Shown in pieces: positions 17,086 to 26,249 of a stretch of 64,000 bases of DNA. Both the position numbers and the translations under genes were made by a program. The stretch comes from Oligoflexia bacterium (GTDB taxonomy: Bacteria; Bdellovibrionota; Bacteriovoracia; Bacteriovoracales; Bacteriovoracaceae). How positions within the stretch are numbered: the first letter of the stretch is position 1; each line of letters begins with the position of its first letter. The stretch is from positions 1-64,000 of the forward strand of contig JADGAN010000002.1 in assembly GCA_015231955.1 (NCBI GenBank), read 5' to 3'. A model generated the notes under the pieces. The model ran no database searches. It had not been told where the DNA came from and saw only the letters and a program-made list of their open reading frames with translations.

Positions 17086-17799
17086 TTGCACTCTCCAATA
17101 CCAGAAACAAGCAACATCAATCTCTATCGTGAAAAATCACTCCACCGTGATCTCAAAACATGGTACTTAGGGCCCAGTGACCGTGTTGAAGTTAATATCC
17201 TCGGAAAAGTTGTCGATATTTTTCGCGACAACTCCATGATCATTGAAATTCAAACTCGCAACCTCTCCTCGCTTAAGCATAAAATTGAACTTTTTCTGGG
17301 AAAAACCAATTATCAAATTCGTATCGTTTTTCCCATGCCTGTTCACACCACCGTGATCACACTAGATAAGCATCTCCAAGAAATCCGCAAAAGAAAGTCT
17401 CCCAAGCACTTTAACCCACTCAACCTCTTTAGCGAAATCATCGGCATCCCTCACTTCCTAAAAAATCCAAGAGTCTCGCTAGAGCTTTTACTCATTAAGC
17501 AAACCGACCTTCGCTGCGCTGATGGAAAAGGTTCTTGGTATCGAAAAGGCAACTCTCTTCTCGATAAAAAACTTCTCTCTGTAGAAAAGCAACTGTTATT
17601 TAACCACCCCAGTGACTTTATGAGCATACTTCCTGCGCCACTCCCTCTCCTTTTTACCAACAAACTTCTCGCTCACACCTTCCGTTGCAACTACTCCACT
17701 GCTGCTAAAATCAGCTATTGCCTCAAGAAAATGGATTTAATTCGTGTTCAGCAAAAGCTAGGCAACTCTTTTCAATATATTCCAAGCTATTTCCAATAA
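17086..17799 (+). CDS. Hypothetical protein with possible PD-(D/E)XK nuclease-like core
   Basis: This 237-aa protein probably starts at TTG (AGG nine bases upstream). Residues 20-70 read DRVEVNILGKVVDIFRDNSMIIEIQTRNLSSLKHKIELFL, followed by YQIRIVFPM. The order Glu, then VVDI, then a strand with IEIQT, then a Ser/Leu-rich helix resembles the PD-(D/E)XK nuclease core, here with Gln-Thr in place of Lys. The C-terminal part (LLAHTFRCNYSTAAKISYCLKKMDLI) looks like a winged helix. This layout fits a little-known family of nuclease-like plus DNA-binding proteins. No partner methylase or toxin gene is adjacent. Function is a fold-level guess. Confidence 0.55.
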   Translation: MHSPIPETSNINLYREKSLHRDLKTWYLGPSDRVEVNILGKVVDIFRDNSMIIEIQTRNLSSLKHKIELFLGKTNYQIRIVFPMPVHTTVITLDKHLQEIRKRKSPKHFNPLNLFSEIIGIPHFLKNPRVSLELLLIKQTDLRCADGKGSWYRKGNSLLDKKLLSVEKQLLFNHPSDFMSILPAPLPLLFTNKLLAHTFRCNYSTAAKISYCLKKMDLIRVQQKLGNSFQYIPSYFQ

Positions 17800-17870
17800 A
17801 AATTATTCCCAAATAGTCATCCCTCGCAGTTTTATGCCGATACGTTCATTAAGTACATTAGGAGTTTTTT

Positions 17871-20060
17871 ATGAAAACTATTTTTAAAGCATTTTCCTCA
17901 CTACTTTTAGTCTTTATACTTTACTGCAACCAAATTGTGTTACCCACTATCTCCATTTCTCCGCAAGGCTTTCACTTCGCCTTTGGTATTGCTTTTCAAG
18001 AAGCCAGCGCCACCGTGGTGCCGAGTGGCACACCCTCCTCCCAAAACATCTGCGACAACATCGATCAAGCACATCGTAAAGATTGCCAAGAATACTCAGT
18101 ACAAGAAGGAAGTGTCTTTACTTATAAGGGAAATAGCGATGAACTTAACATCGGCAACGAAGACACTCGTGCTTATCTCTGGATGATCTACGTTATGCAA
18201 ACAGTGATCTCCACTCTCATATCTTTTATCTTCATGGCCTGCCCTTCATTCATGGCACGCACGTGGACAGCAAGTGCCTTTCTGGCAGCATCCCTCGTAC
18301 CTATTGTAGGAGATACTCTTATCTTTCTTAAGATGAAAAATTTAATGAAAAAACTGAGTGAAGAGGTTAAAGTCCTGCTCTCCGAAAATGGCGGTGAGCA
18401 ATTTTCTCAATCAGCACCACTGCAAGCTTACCGCAAGGCCTTGGCCGACACGAGAACTTTGGTGATTCATAAACGCAACCTCTACTACGCTTCCATGGGT
18501 TTTTTTATTCTTGCAATCGCCATGGCCGTTGCTGAAGTGGCCTATATCGCATCTACCTTCGGCTTAACATTAGCAATGTTCACAGAACCCCTATGTCCGG
18601 CAAAGGCACCCACCATCTCTGGTACCGCGATTGCCCTCACTGGCACAATGTGCGCTGTTGGTGCCATTAGCAGAAGCGTCTCCTTTGGTTTCTTTGGTCT
18701 TGCAGAAGCAACAACACCAATGACTAAACCAGATCCATCAAAAACTACCAGTGATCCCAAACTTGCAATCATCAATCAAATATCTAAGCACCTCTCTCCC
18801 CTATTGCAATTTGATGAACAAACCATAACTAAAATTGCTCTGCAAATTTCCCCTATTCCTAATGCCATGGCCTCTGAAAAGGATAACAGCATATCCAAGC
18901 TCTATTCTGGACTTGGACTCGGAATGGGCCTTACCCTTTGTGTAGTTCTTGTTTTTATTGCTAAGCTTGCACCCATCGTGGCGGTTAAGATGAGTTTACC
19001 TGGTGTGCGCATTGCTGTCGGAGTTATCGGTGCTGTCATCATGGGTGTTGCTGCTGGTGTCTTTGTTCAAAATACCATCGATCGCTTGGAGAAAAGAGTC
19101 TCCGTTCTCGATGCCATCATCGCTGAAATGGATAAAAATAATCAGAAAGCTCTTCCTGTCTCTAATACGTCCCAAAAGATTGTTGATCCGATAAGAACCC
19201 TTCACTCTGAGGCCAACCCAGAGATCAACCCTAACCTCATCCCCTCGAACAACAATGCGGACACCTCTCCACTTCCGGGCACAATCTTTGACGATTTATC
19301 CAAGGTCAGTTGTGGTACCAGCGGAAGTGAAATCTGTTTTAATTCTGCAAACAATCAGACACAGCAAGATCTTCTCTCCTTTCAAAGAAATGGCAACAGC
19401 GTTGCTGGTGGAGTTGGCCTTGCCGCTTCAAGCTCCTATGCTGACAATGAGGCCAAACGCTTTATGTCTGGTAATGGAACTAATGCTGACACAAAAGCAC
19501 TCTTTAACCACGCACTCTCTCTCATGAAGGATAATAAAAAGCGCTTGGCCAATGCCACTAAAGATGCTGCTAAAAATGCCAATACAAAAACACTAGATAA
19601 CTCAAACAAGGACAATAAAGCAAAACTGCCTGATGACGCCATGGCCGCCGGTACAGAGAGTGCAAAACGCTTCTTTAGTGATGCTCAAAAAAGTTTTAAA
19701 AATCTCACCAATGAATTAGGCATGGATGCCATTAACAAAGAGGCCGATGCCCAACTACTAGGTAATATCGATGCCAAAGATAGCAATTACGAAAATATGC
19801 TTAAGGGCAAGATTGATCCTAGCGCAGACAGAGTCATGGCCTCGACCAGCACTGACAGTAACGAAAAAGAAGCAAGTGCCATTGATAACAGCAATTTAGA
19901 ACAGTCTACCTCCGAAGAAAAAATCCAGGCCGATTCCTCAAAGCAATACGATTTCGGAAAAAATGATATCCACAGCAACTCTGAGCGCTCTCTTTGGGAC
20001 ATCATCACCTCTCGCTATAAAAAAACTGCTTATCCCAAATTTCTCAAAAAGAAACAGTAA
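17871..20060 (+). CDS. Large membrane protein of unknown function, 729 aa
   Basis: It begins with a signal-like helix (residues 6-24), then an exported segment with cysteines (NICDNIDQAHRKDCQEY). Membrane helices follow at about 104-126, 132-150, 204-228 and 245-270, plus two near 345-400 (GLGMGLTLCVVLVFIAKLAP, IAVGVIGAVIMGVAAGVFV). The last 320 residues are hydrophilic and rich in Asn, Asp, Lys and Ser with no obvious domain. The RBS TAGGAG is present. It does not match a family I know. It runs in the same direction as the small secreted protein at 20194 and the 20590 protein, which may form one functional group at the envelope. Confidence 0.7.
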   Translation: MKTIFKAFSSLLLVFILYCNQIVLPTISISPQGFHFAFGIAFQEASATVVPSGTPSSQNICDNIDQAHRKDCQEYSVQEGSVFTYKGNSDELNIGNEDTRAYLWMIYVMQTVISTLISFIFMACPSFMARTWTASAFLAASLVPIVGDTLIFLKMKNLMKKLSEEVKVLLSENGGEQFSQSAPLQAYRKALADTRTLVIHKRNLYYASMGFFILAIAMAVAEVAYIASTFGLTLAMFTEPLCPAKAPTISGTAIALTGTMCAVGAISRSVSFGFFGLAEATTPMTKPDPSKTTSDPKLAIINQISKHLSPLLQFDEQTITKIALQISPIPNAMASEKDNSISKLYSGLGLGMGLTLCVVLVFIAKLAPIVAVKMSLPGVRIAVGVIGAVIMGVAAGVFVQNTIDRLEKRVSVLDAIIAEMDKNNQKALPVSNTSQKIVDPIRTLHSEANPEINPNLIPSNNNADTSPLPGTIFDDLSKVSCGTSGSEICFNSANNQTQQDLLSFQRNGNSVAGGVGLAASSSYADNEAKRFMSGNGTNADTKALFNHALSLMKDNKKRLANATKDAAKNANTKTLDNSNKDNKAKLPDDAMAAGTESAKRFFSDAQKSFKNLTNELGMDAINKEADAQLLGNIDAKDSNYENMLKGKIDPSADRVMASTSTDSNEKEASAIDNSNLEQSTSEEKIQADSSKQYDFGKNDIHSNSERSLWDIITSRYKKTAYPKFLKKKQ

Positions 20061-20181
20061 ATCTCCCTATGAAAACAAAATCTATTGCCAAATCACACAC
20101 AAAATTTGCACCCTAAATTTATTTGCATCCCCTATTAACTACTGATCCCGATCACTTACACCACCCGTTGTTTTTTTGCTC

Positions 20182-20187
20182 TATAAT
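20182..20187 (+). promoter_or_regulatory. TATAAT box seven bases before an ATG (leaderless start candidate)
   Basis: TATAAT at 20182-20187 places a transcription start at or next to the A of the ATG at 20194, and no ribosome binding site is present. A leaderless message is therefore possible. The -35 region is unclear (CTTACA at 20155-20160 is too far). Confidence 0.35.
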
Positions 20188-20193
20188 AGAATC

Positions 20194-20481
20194 ATGATCA
20201 CACTAAATCCAACACTCACCTTCGATTACTTGAAAACACTCTTATGGGCATCAACGCTTTTTATTTATACCTTTATTGTTGTGTCCAGTGCTTATGCACA
20301 AACCCTTATGGAGTATACCACCACCACCAATAGCAGTGTTAATAGTGTATCACCACAGACTTTCAGAGGTGGTAGTGAAAAACTAACTCAAACAATTTTT
20401 GATAACATAGAGAAAAACAACACTATCCAAGAGCAAGCACCATCTCAACTCCCCCCCTCTGAACCTGCAGCAGATGAGTGA
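20194..20481 (+). CDS. Small exported Ser/Thr-rich protein, 95 aa
   Basis: A signal peptide (hydrophobic residues about 14-34, cleavage near AYA-Q) is followed by a short polar tail rich in Thr, Ser, Gln and Pro (MEYTTTTNSSVNS, PSQLPPSEPAADE). The ATG at 20194 was chosen over a TTG further up because a TATAAT box ends seven bases before it. No family was recognised. It may be a small envelope protein linked to its large neighbours. Confidence 0.55.
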   Translation: MITLNPTLTFDYLKTLLWASTLFIYTFIVVSSAYAQTLMEYTTTTNSSVNSVSPQTFRGGSEKLTQTIFDNIEKNNTIQEQAPSQLPPSEPAADE

Positions 20482-20589
20482 AACACTTATTTCGCTGTTC
20501 CATTAAGAAATTGTTCCATGGAGTGGTCCTCCTCTATCCTCCAAGGGCCGCACATGTTATAAATTTTATTTTTTGGGGGATTTTAAATC

Positions 20590-21816
20590 GTGAAAATGAA
20601 ATCAAATTTCTTGAGTGCATGCCTGCACCTACGCTTAGCTCTGTGTTTCTGTACTCTTTTAGTATCATTAACTTCCTTTGCTAATACCAAGAGGGAGCTA
20701 CCCTTTGAACAATGGTGTACAGAGTGGGGACTTCTTTGTAATCATGCCACGCCAACTGTTGACGATAAAGTTCTGAGTGGTATTCCGACAGCAATGAACC
20801 TTGTAGAAGCATTTTTGCTGTCAGACTCCATTTTTAAAATAACGGATGCTGATTTAGATGATCCAGCATTGAAATTGGCATTAGAAGAGCTCGGTGGTGA
20901 GAAAATTTTAGATTTTTTATTTACATATCAAAAGCTGCTAGGATTAAACGAAGCACGCAAGCAACAGCAGGAGTTTGTTTTCAATTTTGCCGAAGCCAAA
21001 GAGATACTCACTCCCAGCAACCTTATTTTCCATTATGATCCTGAAGTACGCCTCTCCGTGAATGCACAACATCTTGAAGCAAATCTAAGTGGAGTGTCTC
21101 TGAAAAGTTCCCAATCTCCGTCCACCTATACACAATTACTTAAATACAAAGTTGAGACCACCTCTCACACGACGGCGGCGGCCACTTTCGAAACAGATCA
21201 AGAAATTACCACGGGTGCTCCTCTTAATTTTTTAATAGAAGAGTTTCGACTTGGACTAGAAGAATTGAAATCCAATAAAGATGCAAGTACCGAGTGGTTA
21301 GAAAAGATCATCAAGGTCACTCCGGCACTTGCCACTTGGCTCTTTTGTAGTGACCGTGTTTTAGATTTAGACAGAAATTTCTTGGACACACTCTTACTTG
21401 AATGGCCAACACTTACGACAAACAATTCTAATCTGCAATTTCTAAAAGTTATAACAGAGAGTCTTGATCGATTACAAACACGCACTAACGCAAATGGGTC
21501 TATGATTGCAGCAACCGTGCAACCCAAAAAATATCTTAACTGTAAGTTTAGTGGAAGCAAGGCCACACTCTCCTTTGAATCTAAATTTGGAATCAAAGAT
21601 CTAAAAACTATTGGAGATGAAAACAACGCGATGGAAATTACCCTTTATGGAGTGAAAGCAAAGGTCGGTTTCCTTAGCAAAAAAATCACGCGCGTTGATC
21701 TCTACAAGGACAAAGCAGTGGTGCAAGATATCCCAGTTATCGGTTCTTACACCATCTATCTGAGTGCTACAGATGACAATCAAGGCCAAAACCAAGTTAC
21801 GTGCAGCGTGCGATAA
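20590..21816 (+). CDS. Secreted protein of unknown function, 408 aa
   Basis: The start is GTG at 20590 with GGGGGA nine bases upstream, or ATG at 20596. A signal peptide covers the first 32 residues (LALCFCTLLVSLTSFAN). The mature protein begins with a segment holding two cysteines (WCTEWGLLCNHA), then mostly helical sequence. It ends with a strand-rich part (MEITLYGVKAKVGFLSKKITRVDLYKDKAVVQDIPVIGSYTIYLSATDDNQGQNQVTCSVR) that looks like an Ig-like beta sandwich. No known family was recognised. Position suggests co-transcription with the 20194 gene. Confidence 0.65.
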   Translation: MKMKSNFLSACLHLRLALCFCTLLVSLTSFANTKRELPFEQWCTEWGLLCNHATPTVDDKVLSGIPTAMNLVEAFLLSDSIFKITDADLDDPALKLALEELGGEKILDFLFTYQKLLGLNEARKQQQEFVFNFAEAKEILTPSNLIFHYDPEVRLSVNAQHLEANLSGVSLKSSQSPSTYTQLLKYKVETTSHTTAAATFETDQEITTGAPLNFLIEEFRLGLEELKSNKDASTEWLEKIIKVTPALATWLFCSDRVLDLDRNFLDTLLLEWPTLTTNNSNLQFLKVITESLDRLQTRTNANGSMIAATVQPKKYLNCKFSGSKATLSFESKFGIKDLKTIGDENNAMEITLYGVKAKVGFLSKKITRVDLYKDKAVVQDIPVIGSYTIYLSATDDNQGQNQVTCSVR

Positions 21817-21907
21817 TCTTCGCGTTCAAGTTCAAGTGGCACTTCGGTGTTGAGTGGTATAGATTGGGAGGGTTGGTGAGAAAATAAAAAAACAAAGTGG
21901 TTGAGTT

Positions 21908-23278
21908 ATGTCGATTTTGGAAAAGCAAAGTAGTAGCGTGGTGCTTACTCGTTCTTTGAAACCCATTCATCTTTGGGCATTGGCCGTAGGGCTAGTAATC
22001 TCTGGAAACTATTTTGGATGGAGTTATGGTTACGGCACTGGAGGGCCGCTAGGACTACTGGTTGCGTGCATTCCTGTCACCATCTTTTATGGGACGTTTA
22101 TTCTTTGCTATTCAGAGATGGCCACTGCCATTCCTCACGCAGGCGGCCCTTCCGCTTACGCACGGCGCGCGTTTGGCCCCTTTATGGGCCACCTTGCAGG
22201 CTTTTCTTGCCTTGTAGAGTTTTTGTTTGCTCCTCCCGCCATTGCCATTGCCATTGGACAATATATTCACTTCATGATTCCAGCAGTACCCGCCATCGCG
22301 GCCACAGTCATTGCCATCTCCGTCTTTGTTGCCATTAACATGATTGGCATGCACACCTCCGCCGTCTTCGAACTCATTGTCACGGTGATTGCACTGCTTG
22401 GCCTTTGCCTCTTTTGGGGGGCCGCAATTCCTCATTTTAATTTCGACGGCATTACAAGGTGGTCCTACGGCAACAGCACCAGTGAGCTGGGCCTTAGCTT
22501 TGCAGGAGTCATGGCCTCTGTCCCCTTTGCGATCTGGTTTTACCTAGCTCTCGAAGGAGGCGCAATGGCGGCCGAAGAGATGGTTCATCCACAAAAAGAT
22601 ATTCCCAAAGGTTTTCTTTCAGGAATGGCCACGCTCTTTGTGATGATGATGCTGACGTGTACGCTTACAGCAGGAATAGCAGATTACAATTTAGTGAAGG
22701 CCGTAGACTTCCCTCTACCCATTGCTATGGCACAAATTTTTGGAGAGAAGGGAACCATTACCCTGCTGGTTAATTTTATCGGCCTCTTCGGATTAGTTGC
22801 CAGCTTGCATGGAATTTTAATGGGCTCCTCTCGCCAATTGTATGCAATGTCGCGAACCGGATATCTTCCAAAATTTCTCTCGCAACTTCACCATAAATAC
22901 CATACGCCCTACTGGGCCCTCATTACCTCGGGAGTTATCTGTTTAGTTACAGCGATCACCGGTCTCACTGCAGTCGTCATCTCCATCTCGGTTATCGGCT
23001 CTGTTGCACTCTATTTCTTTTCTCTCCTCTCCTTTTTCAAACTGCGAATCAGCGAACCGACGCTAAAGCGTCCCTTCAAAGTCAGTGGGGGGATTGCTGT
23101 CGCCTCGATCTCGATGATTCTTTGCCTCTTTTGCCTTTATAGCGTACTCTTTTACGCCGACTATAAATTAGCTGTCCTCTGCTCTTTGATCATCTATGCA
23201 CTCGGTATTCTCTGGTATTTTGTAAAAGGCCGTAAAAATATTCGTCCTTTTGAAGAAGAGTTTGGAATAACTTTATAA
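21908..23278 (+). CDS. eat: Ethanolamine permease (APC superfamily)
   Basis: The 456-aa polytopic protein has about 12 membrane helices. Helix 1 carries the APC substrate-site glycines (AVGLVISGNYFGWSYGYGTGGPLG), and EMATAIPHAGGPSAYARRAFGPFMGHLAGF is a strong match for the ethanolamine permease branch. It takes up ethanolamine, probably by proton symport. The gene is followed after 18 bases by eutB, and gene order supports the role. The RBS is weak. No cobalamin riboswitch or EutV-type target hairpin was seen in the 91 bases before it. Confidence 0.88.
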   Translation: MSILEKQSSSVVLTRSLKPIHLWALAVGLVISGNYFGWSYGYGTGGPLGLLVACIPVTIFYGTFILCYSEMATAIPHAGGPSAYARRAFGPFMGHLAGFSCLVEFLFAPPAIAIAIGQYIHFMIPAVPAIAATVIAISVFVAINMIGMHTSAVFELIVTVIALLGLCLFWGAAIPHFNFDGITRWSYGNSTSELGLSFAGVMASVPFAIWFYLALEGGAMAAEEMVHPQKDIPKGFLSGMATLFVMMMLTCTLTAGIADYNLVKAVDFPLPIAMAQIFGEKGTITLLVNFIGLFGLVASLHGILMGSSRQLYAMSRTGYLPKFLSQLHHKYHTPYWALITSGVICLVTAITGLTAVVISISVIGSVALYFFSLLSFFKLRISEPTLKRPFKVSGGIAVASISMILCLFCLYSVLFYADYKLAVLCSLIIYALGILWYFVKGRKNIRPFEEEFGITL

Positions 23279-23296
23279 GCACAACATAAGCACAAT

Positions 23297-24688
23297 ATGA
23301 GTACAATGAACAATTTAACCATTAAACTCTTTAATACCCACTTTACTTTTCACTCGATCAAAGAGGTTTTATCAAAGGCAAATGAACTTCGCAGTGGAGA
23401 CTTGCAAGCAAAAGTTGCTGCCTCCGATATGCGCGAGCGCGTGGCAGCAAAAATGCTTTTAAGTGAAATTCCTCTGGGCGAGCTACGCAAACACCCCTCC
23501 GTTGCTTACGAGGAGTGCGAACTCAGCCGCCTCTTCGAAGAGTCACTCTCCGAGCGCGCCTTCAAACGAGTGGCCTCCATGACAGTTGGAGAGTTTCGAG
23601 AGTGGATCTTAAATGACAAGACAACAGGTGAAGAAATTTTAGAGATCTCACCCGGGCTGACACCTGAGATGGTAGCGGCAGTTGCTAAACTTATGTCCAA
23701 TATGGACCTCATCATCGGCGCACGCAAAATTCGCGTGATTGTAAAATGCAACTCGACCCTTGGACTTCCTGGGCGCATCTCTTCTCGCCTACAACCCAAT
23801 CACCCACGTGACGAAGTGGCGGGTGTGCTGGCATCTGTACGCGAAGGCCTTAGCTATGGCAATGGCGATGCGGTCATCGGTGTAAATCCATCGACAGAAT
23901 CACTCGATGCCACTTGCGAGATCTTATCGGAAGTAAAAAACTTCATGCGACGCTATCGCATTCCCACTCAAAATTGCGTTCTTGCCCACATCACCACACA
24001 GATGCAAGCACTCTCTAAGCGCAAAGTTCCCATCGATCTTATGTTTCAAAGTTTAGCGGGCACAGAGAAGGCCAATCGCAATTTTGGAATTTCCATTGCA
24101 CTTCTTGATGAGGCCTATGCCATGATGAAGGAAGAGGGGAGTGCTATAGGCCCAAATCGCATGTATTTTGAGACGGGACAAGGAACCGCGCTCTCAGCAG
24201 ACGCTCACTACAATACCGACCAAGTAACCATGGAAGCTCGCACCTATGGACTTGCCCGCAGGTATAAACCGTTTCTCGTCAACAGTGTCGTTGGTTTTAT
24301 CGGACCCGAATACTTATATGATGGAAAGCAAATCACACGCGCAGGGCTTGAAGACCACTTCATGGGAAAGCTCTCCGGCATCTCCATGGGGTGTGATGCT
24401 TGCTACACCAACCATGCGGTCGCTGACCAAAACGACCAAGAAAATTTAGAGATTTTACTAGCAACTGCAGGAGTGAATTTTCTCATGGGTATTCCCATGG
24501 GTGACGACGTGATGTTAAATTATCAAACCACCTCATTTCACAACAACGCCTGCTTGCGCTCCCTCTTACATTTCAAACCCACACCTGAATTTGAGGAGTG
24601 GCTCGAACGCATGGGCCTTTGGCGTAATGGAGCGCTCACCACCAAGGCCGGTGACCCCACAATTTTCGATGCAGTAGGATTGCGATAA
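23297..24688 (+). CDS. eutB: Ethanolamine ammonia-lyase large subunit
   Basis: The protein has 463 aa, near the usual 453. It holds the TIM-barrel subunit that binds ethanolamine and, with EutC, adenosylcobalamin, producing acetaldehyde and ammonia. Recognisable blocks are KCNSTLGLPGRISSRLQPNHPRDE, GLSYGNGDAVIGVNPSTES, MYFETGQGTALSADAHYNTDQVTMEARTYGLARRY and GIPMGDDVMLNYQTTSFHNN. It overlaps eutC by one base (TAATG). No EutA reactivase or acetaldehyde dehydrogenase gene is adjacent. The product would therefore be processed by enzymes encoded elsewhere. Confidence 0.95.
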   Translation: MSTMNNLTIKLFNTHFTFHSIKEVLSKANELRSGDLQAKVAASDMRERVAAKMLLSEIPLGELRKHPSVAYEECELSRLFEESLSERAFKRVASMTVGEFREWILNDKTTGEEILEISPGLTPEMVAAVAKLMSNMDLIIGARKIRVIVKCNSTLGLPGRISSRLQPNHPRDEVAGVLASVREGLSYGNGDAVIGVNPSTESLDATCEILSEVKNFMRRYRIPTQNCVLAHITTQMQALSKRKVPIDLMFQSLAGTEKANRNFGISIALLDEAYAMMKEEGSAIGPNRMYFETGQGTALSADAHYNTDQVTMEARTYGLARRYKPFLVNSVVGFIGPEYLYDGKQITRAGLEDHFMGKLSGISMGCDACYTNHAVADQNDQENLEILLATAGVNFLMGIPMGDDVMLNYQTTSFHNNACLRSLLHFKPTPEFEEWLERMGLWRNGALTTKAGDPTIFDAVGLR

Positions 24689-25482
24689 TGAAAAAAACAG
24701 TAAAACCCCAAATTGCACGTTGGCTTAGTGACTCCTCCTACACTCCTCTTACTCCCTCGCAAAAAAGGAGTATAACTTACGATCGTGGCGATCTCTTGCG
24801 AGAACGACTTATCAGTGCCACTCCCTCGAGAATTGCCGTTGGCCGCACCGGCACTCGCTACCGTACAGAAACCTACCTCAAAATGCGTGCCGATCACGCT
24901 ATTGCCAAAGATGCCGTTTACAGCGAAGTATCTATCGACTTTGTCAAAAAATTTAATCTTCTCCCTCTCAAAAGCTTATGCACTGACCGAGAAGAGTATC
25001 TACTCTTTCCCAATCATGGCCGCCGCTTGGAAGAGAGTTCACTAGCACTGCTCCACTCTCATGCGATCATGAATCCCGACGTCCAAATCATCGTCGGCGA
25101 TGGACTCTCTGCCTGGGCCACCGAAGAGAATTTAAACGAACTCCTTCCCTGCTTAGAACAAGATCTTCGAGCGGCAGGTTTCTCTCTGGGAGCACGCCTC
25201 TTTGTTAAATTTGCACGCGTAGGGGTACAAGACCACATTGGTGTGGCGGTGAAGGCCAAGGCCACTTTGATTTTAGTGGGTGAACGTCCAGGACTTGGTA
25301 GTGGCGACTCGCTCTCCATCTACATCGCTTACGGCCCTAAACTCGATCAAGATAATGCTGAAAAAAATTGTATCTCCAATATTCGTAAACTGGGATTACT
25401 ACCAGCAGAAGCATCACGAGAGGCCTTACGAATTTTAAAACACGCTTTCCTTCATGGACGCGGAGGTGTTGCCAATGTTTAA
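24688..25482 (+). CDS. eutC: Ethanolamine ammonia-lyase small subunit
   Basis: This 264-aa partner of EutB helps bind the adenosyl-B12 cofactor. Typical stretches are ARIAVGRTGTRYRTETYLKMRADHAIAKDAVYSEV, NPDVQIIVGDGLSAWA and LILVGERPGLGSGDSLSIYIAYGP. Start ATG overlaps the eutB stop. The N-terminal extension present in some EutC proteins, involved in microcompartment targeting, is short here (about 45 residues before the conserved part). The gene overlaps the start of eutL by eight bases. Confidence 0.93.
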   Translation: MKKTVKPQIARWLSDSSYTPLTPSQKRSITYDRGDLLRERLISATPSRIAVGRTGTRYRTETYLKMRADHAIAKDAVYSEVSIDFVKKFNLLPLKSLCTDREEYLLFPNHGRRLEESSLALLHSHAIMNPDVQIIVGDGLSAWATEENLNELLPCLEQDLRAAGFSLGARLFVKFARVGVQDHIGVAVKAKATLILVGERPGLGSGDSLSIYIAYGPKLDQDNAEKNCISNIRKLGLLPAEASREALRILKHAFLHGRGGVANV

Positions 25483-26143
25483 GCTTTATCCTATCAAACC
25501 TAAAATTTTATCGTGCAAAATAGTTCCAGCGATGAATGCGGCCTTAGCAAAATCACTGATTGGCCCAAACATCAAATACAATAACGGCCACTGCTCCATT
25601 GGGCTCATTACCTGTGATCAAGATGACTCTTTATATGCGGCACTCGATCATGCTACCAAATTTGCAAAAGTCGAAGTCATCTATGCTAAATCTTTTTATG
25701 CAGGCTCCGCTCACGCTTCAGGTCCACTCTCTGGAGAAATTTTAGGAGTAATCGCCGCCGAAGATCCCGACCACATTAAAGCGGGATTGGCCGCACTTAG
25801 GAATGCACTCCTTGAAGAGATCTCTTTTTATGGCATCGAAGGCCGTGAAGGATTAAGCTTCTTCCCTCATGTCATCCCTAGCATCGGTCACTATCTTGCG
25901 GCCCAAAGCGGCCTTCCCCTCGGAAGTGCTCTCGCTTATTTAATCGCACCTCCCATCGAATCAGTCATCGCCCTCGACCACGCCCTCAAAAGCGCCAATG
26001 TAACACTAGTAAAATATTTCGGCCCTCCGACAGAAACCAACTTTGGTGGTGCCTACCTCACTGGAGAAATCGACGCCGTTGAAGCTGCTGCAAGAGCATT
26101 CACAGAGGCCATCGCCGAGGTTCACAGGCACCCTCTGCTCTAA
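25475..26143 (+). CDS. eutL: Ethanolamine microcompartment shell protein EutL
   Basis: The start at 25475 (MFKLYPIKPK) has GGAGG eight bases upstream; an in-frame ATG at 25454 lies inside eutC and lacks one. The 222-aa protein matches EutL over its whole length, with two tandem BMC domains: PNIKYNNGHCSIGLITCDQDDSLYAALDHATKFAKVEV...YAGSAHASGPLSGE, and PLGSALAYLIAPPIESVIALDHALKSANV...GPPTETNFGGAYLTG. EutL forms trimers with a gated pore in the shell and binds ethanolamine. It is the only shell gene in the window, which is unusual because a shell needs hexameric EutM/K/S and pentameric EutN types. Confidence 0.92.
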   Translation: MFKLYPIKPKILSCKIVPAMNAALAKSLIGPNIKYNNGHCSIGLITCDQDDSLYAALDHATKFAKVEVIYAKSFYAGSAHASGPLSGEILGVIAAEDPDHIKAGLAALRNALLEEISFYGIEGREGLSFFPHVIPSIGHYLAAQSGLPLGSALAYLIAPPIESVIALDHALKSANVTLVKYFGPPTETNFGGAYLTGEIDAVEAAARAFTEAIAEVHRHPLL

Positions 26144-26249
26144 ACAGCACTTCTCTTCTATACCTCATTAAATCTATATTCTATTCAATATGTTCTAGGA
26201 AGAAAATGACATTCCGCCTATCAACAAATACAAATTCTTATTTATTTAT

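Noticed and set aside
20070-20114. 14-codon frame after the 17871 gene
   Set aside because: No ribosome binding site and no support from context.
20478-20684. 68-codon frame overlapping the 20194 and 20590 genes
   Set aside because: It runs into the 20590 gene in another frame and has no RBS or recognisable protein character.
21838-21856. Sigma-54 promoter (TGGCAC) before the ethanolamine permease
   Set aside because: TGGCAC is present, but no GC dinucleotide occurs at the required ten-base distance.
21817-21907. Cobalamin riboswitch or EutV target before the ethanolamine operon
   Set aside because: The 91-base gap is too short and shows no B12-box or paired hairpins.
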